Assembly: GCF_030272615.1 (NCBI RefSeq)
Contig: NC_081413.1
Span: 559,155,945-559,213,944, forward strand
Reading direction: 5' to 3'
Length of the DNA stretch: 58,000 bases
DNA from: Cryptomeria japonica
Taxonomy: Eukaryota > Streptophyta > Pinopsida > Cupressales > Cupressaceae
Notes under the pieces: model-generated
What the model was told of the DNA's origin: nothing
Databases searched by the model: none
What the model saw: only the letters and a program-made list of their open reading frames with translations
Shown: in pieces, positions 1 to 13,200 of the stretch
How positions within the stretch are numbered: the stretch's first letter is position 1
Layout of the letters: the number at the start of each line of letters is the position of its first letter
Made by a program: the position numbers and the translations under genes

Positions 1-1158
1 ATCTTAGGACGGCTACAAGCCTTTTTCAATCTTTTTGCAAAGATAAGGGATAGCCCAGGGACACTTTTGAGACATCCCCAAAATATCTCAAGGGAGGGAA
101 TGCTCAAAATAGAAAAAGCAATTTTGTCTAGGCCTTTGATTACTTCAAAATAGAGCGATTAGAGGAGTTAGTCCTAATCACAAAATGAAGGGATGATAAT
201 TGGCTTTGTTTCAAAATGTCACATGCTTGGGGTGCATGAGAACCTCATAAACATCTAGAAATGACCATGTTTGAGGGCAAACATCAACACCAATTCTAGA
301 CCTAAATGTTCTGAAAGTCCTGAAAGAAAGAGTACATTGCACAAATATTTTGCATCATTTATACTTGAAAAAAAATCCAAAATCATTCCACTGATAATAT
401 GCGGAAAGAGCTTTCCTATGCTTTAAACAGAACAAGAAATGAACTTCAAATGTGAAAATTATGCCAAAAAAAGTGTGTACAGTTAAAAATGCAAAAAGCT
501 GAGAATACAAAGGCTTTGAGCATTAAGTTTCGTTTGTTGCATCTTCAAGGGTTTTCCATTTTGAGGAAATTGGTCCTAACGGTACATTTTTTGCAATTCC
601 CATCATGCGTTGCATTTTTATAACTTAGTTGGATTTTTTGCTATTTTCATATTTTGGATTTGTAGGCTTCAGTATCTTGATTTTCTGATTTGCAAAACTT
701 TACCTATTTGTTAGTTGTTTTCAGAGGTGAAGTTTTTGTAGCATTTATAAGTTAAATTGTCCAAAGGGAACAAAAGGTTGTGGATTTGAGATGAATTTTT
801 TTTTCTAATGCAAAGGCAGTTAAGAAGGGCTTTCAGCAAGTTGGTTTACGTATGGGGTCATATATAATATTATTCTACTTTTACTCTAAATTTTCATGGG
901 CACCTAGAGATTTCTTGCATTGGGTCATACAATGGCTTATAATAACATCGATAAGCTTCTACATATACCATGCTAGTTCATCTTCTGTTATCTATGTTCT
1001 TCAGGTGTAATAACATATGAGATTATTTTGAAACTTCCATCTGTCGAGTAAATAATATCGAGGCTGTAAGCAAAGGAAACTATTAGCACCCACAAGAACA
1101 CCAACTAGCAAACCATGAGGATGGAGATAAATACAACATGAAGAAAGAGTAATCTTAC
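1..1158 (-). other. Intron 13 of APL, partial; no gene seen
   Basis: Begins at the GTAAGA donor (1158 downwards) and runs off the left edge. It is AT-rich. I see no exon, repeat or transposon protein remnant in it. Confidence 0.7.
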
Positions 1159-1219
1159 GTCAGTGTTCAATATCATAACATCCTTCCCAATCCTTGCATT
1201 TTTATCAATGATGCAATTC
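1159..1219 (-). CDS. APL: APL exon 13, last in window
   Basis: One base completing Arg plus 20 codons, [20 protein letters not shown]. The acceptor is CAACAG and the donor GTAAGA. In relatives about 30 residues follow, normally containing EGFYIRSG. No match is visible in 1-1158, so the last exon(s) lie off the left edge. Confidence 0.94.
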
Positions 1220-4200
1220 CTGTTGAAGGAAGAGGTCAAATAAGAAATTGTATAAAGACTAAAAATACTCTCAAATACTGAAAAATTGTCATTCCAACCT
1301 TATTTTTGTGTTCTTCCCTATTCCAATAGGAACCTTCCCTTCTGCTAGTAATGATGCGATCTCAGATTCTGTTTCATAGTAATCAGCCCCAACCATCATG
1401 GCATCCTGGAAAGGGCAGCATCCAGGGTATCAGATACAAGGGTGAAAACAATCTCCATGCTTTACAAATGGGTCAACTTTTATTAGAAGCCTAAAAATAA
1501 ATTTCTACCTCTAATTTAACACCAGATTCCAATCTTGAGCGGATTCCAATGATGGAATGGTCTACACTACATTCCCGAAGAAAACATCCATGTGAAATTA
1601 TTGAATCTCGTACCTGCAAGACTAACCAAGATAATCTCCAGGAGGTGTGTTTGCCAAAATTTGTATAATTAAAAAAATTAATGACGGATCATTTTATAAA
1701 TTTCAACCATGCTCACCTGACATTTCTCTATTTTAGTTGGTGGTAGAAAACGAGGTGAAGTGAATATTGGCTTTGCTGCATCATAAAAGCAAAACTTTGG
1801 AACCTACATGTTAAAGTGAAGAGTTGTTCAAGTCTATAGCTAAACACAGATTGCAGTTTTTGTAAATTGAATACTATAACCAACACTGCCTCATATAAAA
1901 AAATAAATTAAGTATTACACCTTTTTGTAGATTGAATACTATAACCAACACTGCCTCATATACAAAAATAAATTAAGTATTACACCATTGCATAGAAAAG
2001 TAGAAAATGCAAAGTAGATGTGTGAAAGCCTTGACACATGCTAATAAATAATAGTCCTGGGAAAGGAAATCTTCAACCGCTCGTGTCATTATTATGTATA
2101 AGTTTGGAAAATACAGATAAAAGTCTTTCCAGCAAAGTATGGTAGGTATATATTTGGAGCCACATGGAGATAGTTATAAATAAAAATAACTCCTAGGCAA
2201 CAAGACTTGATCTATTGTCAGGGGTGACAACAATGAGATGTACAATGATTAGCAACACTACTAGGAATGTTCAACATGCGAACTAAAACAGATGGAAAAA
2301 ACCATGCATAAGTTTTCTATGATAATCAAAATGGTGATATCCGTAATCGGTTTGAAAACATTTTGAAGGTGGGCAGTCTGAACAAGCTTTTTGAGGAGAC
2401 AAAGTTTCACAAAATGGTGAGCTTCTTGGTCAAGATCCATAATAGAAGAGCTGACATGGAAAGAAATCTGAAAATGTGCCAATTTGGTTGCTCTTGGTCC
2501 CTTAGACTACTTGGTCTCGTGGACGTCATTAAAATTCCTTCATTCAACCATTCATATTTTGCATCCCATGCCAATTTTTTTTCTATATTTATGCATAGAA
2601 AATGAAATCAATTAATTGATGCTTGCAAAGTAAGATTTCTAAGAATTAAGTCAGGCAAATACCCAAGGTAGATTGTTATCTGACCAAAAACCTTTAAATA
2701 TAGAAGAACCATATATTTATTTGAAAGGGTTTTTCAAATAGTTTTACAATTAAAAATAAAAAGTGTTCCAACAAGGTATTAAGTGCTGTGACTTAAAGAA
2801 ATAGATTATAATTTGATGAAAGAACATTATTGTTTATAGAAGTTATCCTTTGACAGTTGTTAAACATAGTTGACCATGATCTTGGAGTGGAAACACTAAA
2901 GGAGGAGAATGAAAATCTTAAATCCATGTGGCACTGGGAAAGGGTATATCATAGTACATTCAATCAAGTAACTTAAATTGTACCTAAACAATGTCAAACA
3001 CAAACTATGGTGCAAATCTTTAGGATTCTTACACCCTTCCACACGGGAAAACTGTCAAGACTCCAAAGTTCCAAATCCTACTTGGGATTCTAACTCCAAG
3101 ATTGAACAGCAATATAGATATGGTAGTTTTTCTCTCATATCAAATAAAAATCAACAATTATTGGTTGGATCTTGATGATTGTACGAATCTCTTTTTAAAT
3201 TGTAACAATTAATAGATGTCAAGACATACTAAAAACTAGAGTCACATGGAGACAAGGGATGTACTGGATTTGGGAGACATGTACTAGGATGAGCGTGTCA
3301 TTTTTTCTAGAAAAATCATTACGATGTAGGCAATAAGATGAAAAAACAAGTCCATCTAATGTTGTTTCCTTCAAAATTCGGTATTTTGTTAGCAATAAGA
3401 TGAAAAAACAAGTCCATCTAATGTTGTTTCCTTCAAAATTCAGTATTCTGTTAGCAATAAGATGAAAACATTTTTCTCCCAAAGCCCTTGAAAACACTGA
3501 GATTGATACCGAACTTCACCTTCATGCATTTAAAAGAGTAAATTTAAAGTAAAAAAGCGACTTCAAAACTCGGAGTTTTTGTAATTAAAGAAAAAACGTT
3601 TTGTTTCCAAAAAGAGTGAAAATACCGAAAAAGTACCAAATTTTGTCTTGAACATTTAAGAAAATCAAAGTTTTAAAAATATAAGCCAACTCGGCTTTGT
3701 CAAGCACTTAAATCGTTTTTCTTTCGACCCTTCCTAGGCCGAGGAAATACTGAAATTAATGCCAAAGTTTGTTTTCAAACATTTGAAGGTCAAGTTTTCA
3801 AAAGGCGGAAGTCAAATTGGCCATTGCAAACTCAGTGACTTAAAGCGTGTTTTCTTTGACCCTTCCTATACTGAAATAAACACCGAATTTCATCTTAAAA
3901 TCTTTAAAAGACAAGTTTCAAAATATGTACCAAAGTTGGCCTTTGCAATTCGAAAGGAAGCTTTTATCCTTCCAACGCCAATAATAATGCCGAAGAAAGC
4001 CCCGAGCTTCATTCTAAGCAACCAAAGTCGAAATTTAAAAAAAAATATCTCTAAACAAATTCGGCATTTTGCAACGAAAGGTGATAAGTCGCTCTTTCTT
4101 TTGATCCTCCAAAATGCCAATTGAAATGTCGAAATAGTTCTGAGAGCGGTTTTTTTTTTGTTTAAAAGGAGAAGTCGTGCTTTCTTCTCTAGAAAAACAA

Positions 4201-7200
4201 GTCCGTTTGATCTGTTTTGATGACAAATCTGGCCCCAACCAAATATAGCCTGAATTTTGTCAATGCATGCATTATGGCCAGCATCTCCCTGTCATACACT
4301 GAATAGCTCTTCTCCACTCCTCTCAACTTCCTGCTCTCATAAGCAATAGGGTGCTTATTCTACATCAACACTACTCCTAAACCTTCCCCTAAGGATCACA
4401 CTGCAACTCAAAGGGTATGGTGTTGCAAATGTTCTTCCCATGTCTTGCTGAAAATCAAGATATTATCGAAGAATATCAAGACAAACTTCCTCAACTATTT
4501 CCTGAATGTCTTATTCATGCAGCTCTGAAAAGTAGCAGGGGCATTAGTCAAGCCAAAAGGCATGACTAAAAACTAAAAGTGTCTGTAATGGCATTTGAAG
4601 GTCGTCTTCTCAATATCATCTGGCCTCATTCAAATTTGATGATAAGCCGATCTGAAGTCTATCTTGGATAAAAAATCTAGCTCCATTTGAATCATCAATG
4701 AGTTCATCTATCCTGGGAATCATGTATTTGTTCTTGATGCTCTTTTTGTTTAAGGCCCTGTAATCTATACACATCTGCATGGTGCCATCTTTTTTCTTCA
4801 CCAAGACTCCAGCTGAAGCAAAGGAATTTTTGTTGGGTCTAATATGACCCATTTCCAGCAACTCCTTGATTGCCTTCTAAATCTCATCTTTGTGTATGTT
4901 TGGGTGCCAATAAGCAGTTGTGATCACTGGTTTGACCCCATCTTCTAACTCAATGACATGCTCTACACCCCTTCCCGGTGGCACTCCTAGTGGGATATCT
5001 CCAAACACCTTATTATGCTTGGTCAGTAATGACTGAATATCTGGATGGTAACTTCCTTTTTGCTGGTTTGGAATTTCTGTGGCTGCGAGCAGAATAAGAC
5101 ACTCTGTTGTCCACTCAACCTGATCATATCTAAATAGCTGCTCCATCCTCTTAAGAGATGCAACCTTAGGGCCTCCAGTAGATAACCCTCTAAGACCAAC
5201 CTTCCGTCTTTGGTGTTCAAACTTCATTTCTAACTTATGTAGGTTGAATGAAAACTCCACAAGGGGCATCATCCAAGCCATTCCAAGAATCACATCATTA
5301 TCTCCCACATCCACCACATAAAATTCATCTTGTAACTGAGAGTAATTTAATTGCATATGCAGATTTGAAATTTTTCAAGTACAAGGTATTTTGTACCCAT
5401 TTGCCACCATCACTTTGAACCCATCATGTTCTTCTGTTTGCAGCCCTCTCCTTGCCACAAATCTTTCATCAATGAAATCATGTGTTGCCCTGGTGTCTAT
5501 GAGAGAAACAACTTGCTGCCCCTGTATTACGCCTCTCACTTTGAAGGTGATTGCCTGTCAAGCACTTGAGAGTTGTACAAGAGCCTTATCTTTCTGAGAC
5601 TCATCTTCTGAAACCTTTTCCTCTTCACTACTTTCTGACTCGGATGGCTGTTCAAAAGCTTCCGATGCTGATTCTTCCACTGAGAAATATTCCAATTGCT
5701 TGGCCTTGGGTTTCAAACTACATTTGTGTGAAAGATCCCATGGTTCTCTGCAATGAAAACACAACTTTTCCCTCCCGAGATCATTTAGTTGATCACTATC
5801 CAGCCTATTAGGATCATTTCTTGACTGTTGTGAATCTCTATGGTAGGGTTTTTTGTCCTTGTCCTTCTTTTGTGTGAACCCTTTGGACTGAAATTTACTC
5901 CTAGAGGTGGTAAATTCCATGCCATGAGCCTTCTTAATGGCTTCCTGGAGTGTTGGAGGGTTGAAGGCTTTAATCCATCCTTTCAAGGGTTCAGTTAGCC
6001 CATCACTGAAAAGCACAATGATTCTTCTTTCTGAAATATCAGTTACCAAGACTGATAGTCTCTGAAAATCAGCGACATAAGTGTCCACAGATCCCCACTG
6101 GTTTAATTGATCTAACTCCTCAAAGTGCAGCTCTGGATCTTTTTTGTCGAATCTTTCAATTAGTCTCTCTGTAAACACAGCATAGGATGTAATCTATGCA
6201 TGTCCCATAGTCAGCATACCATAGTGCCAGCATTCGTGAGCAATTCGGTCCAAGTGTATAGTTGCATATTTGATAGATTCTTCTTCTGGCATAGGGTTGA
6301 GATTGAAGTAAGTGTCCAGTTTTTGAACCCAAGACCTGGCTGAAGTTTTACCGGAGCAATCAAAATAAGGTAAAGTGAACTTCCCAACTTTCCTTCACAA
6401 GTCATTGTGCTGATCTCTATTCCCTCTATTCGGCAAATGCCTCATTCGGAGGTCCATATAATCCCTCAGTGATATATCCCTCTGAAAATCAGGTCCTGCA
6501 TTTTGCCAATCTTGTCTAAATTCATCTTGCAACTCCACCAGAGTAAGGTCATTTCCTGGTGGTTGAGTCCTAGGGGGAAAGACTGGCATGAGAGGCCGAG
6601 CAACTGCTGGTCGAGGGGGTGGGTTTGCTGCTCCATTATTCCCTTGGTTATTAATCCCTAGTTGACTGATTGCATCGGTTAACTGAGCAATACGTTAATT
6701 GGCCTGCTCTTGACTCCTTAGCAACGCATCAAGAAGGAGAGCCATACGATCAGCTCCTTGGTTCCCATTACTACTTTCATCTCTGTCATCCATATCTTCT
6801 GAATTAACTGACTGTTGAGGATTATTTCCTGAATATTGATCCTCAGTATCTGCAGGCCACTACTCCAAAAGTTCTGCTTCCTTTTTTCTCTCTTTCCATA
6901 TCCTTCTTTCCCTGTCGCTGATGCTCATAAGAGCATGTTAACCCACTGGATGGCAGGACATGCTAAAGCTCCAATAACACTGTAATAGTCTGCCCCATTC
7001 TGATAGATTTTAATTTTTATTTATTTTTAAATACTATGCGTAATTTTTTTCTTTAGCCTGATTTTTCAGACTAGATAAAAGAATGCAGAAGGGGTTTTCA
7101 TTTTTTTCAGCAAATTGATTTTTGTTAGCATAGAAAGAATTACAACCTTGTAGCAAGGATAATGCTGGTAAAAATGGAATTTTAACAAGAACAGTCAAGC

Positions 7201-10200
7201 TGAAATTTCCAGATTTTTACCTAGACTACAATAATCAATTTTTTAAACAAAATACAATTACCCAGTTCATGAATAATATCAACATATCTGAAACACCAAT
7301 ACCCAAAAAGAGTTTGTGACTTCGTTCACTTGCTGCTATCCCAAATGCCAGGAAAGGAAACTCCAAATCTACACGCAGCAATGTGACATGCATATGATAG
7401 GCCAAGGAAGAGGAACAGTCTTATTCCTTTACCCTAGACACCCCAAAACTCAACAGCACAGCCTCCAAAAGAGGAAAACCAGTCAAGAAAGATGGGCAGC
7501 CAGCATAGGAGATGGATGGCCAGCCTGGGCAGTCTAAACAGCAACCAGAAAACTTCATAAAAACACTCCAAAACTGTAAGAAACAAACCTTACTAAGTCT
7601 GCAACACCAATACTGTCATCTTCAAGCAAGCTCCATGGGTTTCCTGAATGAAAACTCATAAACCTTCAAACTCTGTCTTCCAACAGCATGAAACTTGTCA
7701 TTTGAAGGGGGTTTCGTCCCATCAAACCTGTAACTTCTCCAATATGCTCCAGCAATATGAAAACATTCAACATGCCCTTCAAAAAGAGCACAAAACTCCT
7801 TATAAACTTTTCTCTTTGGACTTCCAAAGCCCTAACCCTAAACCCACATCCAAGGCTTGAAATAAAACATTTGACTTTACTAAGTTTGAGACTTATAATC
7901 TCAAGTTGGGTGCTCACTCCTACGAAGCCCACCGTTTAAAACAACTTATGATGCCCGTGGGCCTTTTTAACTTGCTTTTGTAAACTATTTTTTAATAACA
8001 TAAGTTCAATATTAAATATTAAATATTAAACTTTATAACTTATGTTATTAAATTGATCTACAAGTCCAAAATGGATGAAATAAACTTCGCCACTGATCAA
8101 GTCAATTAACTGCCGGATATGGAAGAGATGAACTGGCACTGTCAGACCCCTAATCTGACTTAGTAAAATAGTAAGTGCTAAAAATAGACTTCAAATCACC
8201 TGGCAAGAAAACTTGAGCTCAACTGGAGACACATAGCTACCACCAGAGTCCCTTAATTTCCTTCATTAACCTATGGGGCTCGACAGGAATAGGCTAGTGG
8301 TCCTCCAAGATCAATGACTAGGAAGGGGGCATTACACTTTTGCATGGATAGAAACAACACAAGAAGTTGATGATAAGATTAGGGAGGTAAACAACTTGTG
8401 ATTCACAAATTTTTATTACAGAATATAATGTTTCAAGAGAGGGAAGTGGAGATATAATAAATAAGGGGTACCCCATAGCAATGGAAAACAAAAACTTGAG
8501 AGATTTAGGAAAGGGTTTCTATTTATGACAAGGAGATTCTTGCCATCATGCATGCTTTGGCAAAACTTAGACAAATATTTGGTTTGTGGTAGACCTGTGA
8601 CTAAGACAAATTGTAGCATTTTGAAGCTGGCCAACATAACTGATATGATCAACAACAAGAATAGGTGAGTAAGCTTCTAAGTCTATGATTTTGTAGCAAC
8701 TACCGGCACTCTTTCTAGGGTTCCTACCTCTACTACATTGATGCTATTTCTGCATGTTGAATGGTTTTTGTCATGATAGAATATGCCAAGAATATATTTT
8801 TGTTCCTAGTATCTTATATGGAAATGTGAATAATGACGAGTATATGATAGCAAATGACCACATTTTTGTTTAACGACATAATCTTTTTAGTGCCTGAGTC
8901 TCAGATGAAACATAAGATTATGAAAGCTTTGAATGTTGTACTCATGGTGGGGCAATCCAAATCATTCAAGACTTGCAAGAAAATTGTTGATTTTGTGCTT
9001 TCAGATTAATGTAAAACTCAGAAACCAGAATTTAGTTTCTAATTAAATTGTTTGTTGTAAGATTTAGAGATTTCTAGATTTAGGCATAACATAGAAATGA
9101 ACAAATAAGAACAAAACACAATTACCCTGGGAAAACCTCCTAGGAGGAAAAACCCAGCCAGAAAAGATCCTCATATCTGATTATGGATTATATTCAATAT
9201 TCTGATTACAATACTTATCTCAAGTACTTATAGAAGTCTGAGACGTTCACTCTTAGGGCTGATGAAATCTTCAACAAGTCTGCACTTTCATAAGCATTAG
9301 ATCTGCCCCTTTAGCACACCAACCAGCAATCAGGTTCATACACTAGATCTGCACTTTTAGTGCATCTTAAGTCTGCTCTTATGCTTGAAACTGGTTTGTA
9401 ATCACAGCGCCTCGAATCTGGAGCAGTTTGCACTTCTTTATGATGGTATGTACTTGATGTTAGCACCTTCAATGGCAGGTATGACTCGCATGCATTCCTT
9501 CTTTTGACTTCGCATTAAGCAGATATATATTTCGCATGAAATGATGTATTGTATGGTGTATTAAATGAGGTGAAGATGGCCTTTATTTATATGTGGTGCA
9601 AGATCTAGATATGTCGGCCTTTACTTTATTAATAACCTTTAATTATTAATATCTCTTTTACCGAAATGCTTTATTAGATAGGGTCGGCCCTATTCATGGG
9701 AGCACGTTACCTTGAATGTGATGTGAGGTTTTTAGGAAGTGTCGTGAGAGAGGGCCCAGCCCTATGTGTTGAAGGAGGGGCCAGCCCTTTGGGCAGATTC
9801 CAATGTTGCCCAAGGCAACCGGAATCCGCCATTCCTACCTAATTACAATCAACACTCCCTCTTAATTAGGGAGGAGAAAAACATAAACACAATCTTCCAT
9901 CTTGCACACAAGCAAAGAATGGATTACATAATCAGAATATTGTAGTCTTCCATCTTGCATACAAGCATATAATGGAACTACATAATATAATCTTCCAGCT
10001 CGCACACAAACATAGACTGGATCCACCTTACATTGCCCGCAGAGGGTGGAGAGGATCTTTTCTACCATCTTACATTGCTTGCAGAGGATGGTTAACAATA
10101 ACTCTTCTCCCTGAGAAGATTACAATACCACCTTACATTGCTCGCAGAGGGTGGTTTGATACAACACAATATATCACTGAGGTTGAGACTTCCTCTCAAT

Positions 10201-13200
10201 CAGGGTTTCATTTTTCAAAACACCGAGTCTGTCTCTGAAGTACACAAACTTTACTTTGGACAGAGGCTTGGTAAGAATATCCGCAACCTGCTCATCAATG
10301 CTGACATACTTCAGCTGAACGGCGCCTCTTTGCACCATATCTCGAATGAAGTGATAATGAGTTTCCATATGTTTTGACCTGTCATGAAATACTGGAATGA
10401 GAGACATTTTGATGCAACTCTGATTATCACAATGAATAACTGTAGGTCCCCAAGGTTGTCCAAACAACCCAGCAAGAAGCTTACGAAGCCACACTGCTTC
10501 TCTAGAAGCAACACTTGATGCAATATACTTAGCTTCAGCAGTACTTAGTGCAACTGAGGATTGTTTTCTGCAAGCCCAAGAGATCACTACGGATCCTAAG
10601 CTGAAACAAATGCCGAAAGTGTTTTTCCTATCTTTGACACTTCCAGCCCAATCTGCATCTGAATAACCTTCCAAGGTTATTGAAGTGTTCAGTGGATACT
10701 TCAACCCATAACCAACTGTGCCTCGCAAGTACCTTAGGATGTGCTTGGCTGCAACAAGATGAACATGTTTGGGCATGCTCATGAACTGGTTGAGAGCATT
10801 CACTGCAAAGCATATGTCTGGTCTAGTGTTAACTAGATACATCAGTGATCCAATCAACTGCCTATACTCCGATGGATTTGCAAAATCAGAGTTAGCTACA
10901 GAAACACTTAACTTCTTTAAGTTAGATTCCATAGGAGTAGACATAGGTTTACAATCCATCATTCTAAATCTTTTCAAGATATCAATAGTATACTTTTCTT
11001 GACTTAGAAAAATTTCGTTAGATCTTTGCCATACTTCTGGACCTAGAAAATAATGCATTAGACCTAAGTCCTTCATTTCAAATTCTGAAGCTAGTTCTTT
11101 CTTACATCTAATGATAAGTTCATTGTTACCAGTAAGAAATAAATCATCCACATATAGAGCTAGAATTAGCATTTCATCATTGGATAACTTAAAGTAGATG
11201 TTAGAGTCAGCATCATTTTTACAAAATCCTAAACTTAACAAGTATTTATCAATTCTTTCATACCAAGCACGAGGGGCCTGTTTGAGGCGATACAAAGCTT
11301 TCTTCAATCTGCACACATGAATTTCTCTATCTTGAATCTCATAACTCTTAGGTTGTTCAATATAGACTTCTTCCTCAATGACACCATTAAGGAAGGTAGT
11401 CTTAACATCTATTTGATGTAGCTTCCAACCTCTAGCAGCAGCAATAGCTATTATAGTTCTAATAGAGGTATATCTAGCAACAAGAGCAAATGTTTCTTCA
11501 TAATCTATGCCTTCCTTTTGAGAAAAACCACAGGCTACAAATCTAGCCTTATATTTTTCAATACTACCATCAACATTATGTTTAATTTTGAATAACCATT
11601 TAGAGGAAACAACAGATTTACCTTTGGGTCTGGGCACAATATCCCAAACATCATTCTTGATGATTGACTGATACTCTTCATCCATAGTGCATGATGGTTC
11701 AGGGCTTCTTCAACATTGCAAGGTTCAGATTCAATGAGATTACACATCAATGCAACATAGTTGGAGAATACTTGAGGTCTCTAGGTTTCTTGGAAAGTGC
11801 CACTGGGAGCAACAAATCTTTGGGCTTCTTGAATGGTGTTTCTTACCCAAAGTGGCCTCTTTTTGGTAACAACAATGTCACTAGGTATATCAGTGGGATT
11901 CATAGGCTTTGGTGGATCATTATGTTCTTGAGGTGGAGTTTCAACAGGCTCCCTCTAAATCTTAGGGTTAGAATCAACATTCATATCTTGATTGTCATTA
12001 ACTTCATCAATAATAGAAGAACCTTTTGATTTCTTAAAGGCAATATCTTCTTCAAAAGTAACATCCCTACTTACCTCAACATACCTTTGACCTAGAATAT
12101 AGATCCTGAAGGCCTTGGAGGATTCACTGTATCCGACTAGCATGCCTTTTTTCCCAGAGGGCTCCAACTTGGTTCGCTTTTCCTTGGGCACATGAACATA
12201 AACAGGATTTCCAAAAATTCTGAGGTGACTGATGTCCGGTTTGGATCTTGTGAAGGCTTCTTCAGGAGTCATATTCTTTAGAACACGGTGAGGACATCTA
12301 TTCTGAATATATATCTCTGTTCTAGAAGCCTCAGCCCATAAAAAGGTCTGCAAATCTTGATCACAAATCATAGCCTTTGCAACCTCAACAATAGTTCTAT
12401 TCTTCCTTTCAGCAACTCCGTTTTGTTGAAGATTGTATGGAACACAGAACTCCCTCTTAATTCCTGACTCAACACAAAAATCATAAAAGCTACCAAAGGT
12501 ATACTCATCTCCATTGTCAGATCTTAGACATTTAATTCTTTTACCAGAGGAGTTTTCAGTCAATGCCTTAAACTCTTTAAATTTACTTAAGACTTCATCA
12601 GATTCTTTAGATTTCAAAAATTAGATCCAAATTTTCCTAGAGATATCATCTATGAAGATTACGTAATAAAGTAATCCACGAGGAGATGCTATAGACATAG
12701 GACCACATAAATCAAAGTGAACAAGTTCTAGTTTATCTTTAGCTCTATTTTCACTTTTATGAAAAGGGCTTTTAACATTTTTACCTATAGCACAACCTTT
12801 GCATCTATTATCATGAATTTGACTGAGTTTAGGCATACCTTTGACTAACTTTTCAAGAGAGGGAAGCGCTTGATAGTGTAAGTGTCCAAGTCTTCTATGC
12901 CATAGCTCACAAGATTCGGGAGCCTCATTAATGAGGTCTTGAACAAGGTTAGTAGAGAGCTTATATAAACTATCATATCTATTACCAATTACACGAGCAG
13001 ATTTAAAACTAGATTTCTTAGGCCAAGCAAGTACTTTTCCCTCAGAAAATGCAATTTGATAACCTTTATCTTCTAGAGCAGAAATGGAAATTAAGTTTCT
13101 TTTAATTCTAGGAACAAATAAGATGTCACTAAGGTGAAGTGAAATACCAGAGTCTAAATTTAAAGTAGTGCCAGAACCTCTTACCAAATATCGAGCATTG

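Noticed and set aside
1-1150. Last APL exon on the left edge
   Set aside because: Searched by eye on minus for the conserved GFYIRSG and DGT(V/M)I endings; none found.
8150-8336. Short TGTCAGACC...GGCATTACA unit resembling a small LTR
   Set aside because: Flanks (GGCAC versus CTTTT) do not match, and no primer site or partner copy was found.
9972-10238. Plus-strand open frame with repeated PPYIARRGW residues
   Set aside because: It lies in the 3' untranslated repeats of Copia A and reads antisense to it. The residue repeat is a by-product of the DNA repeats.
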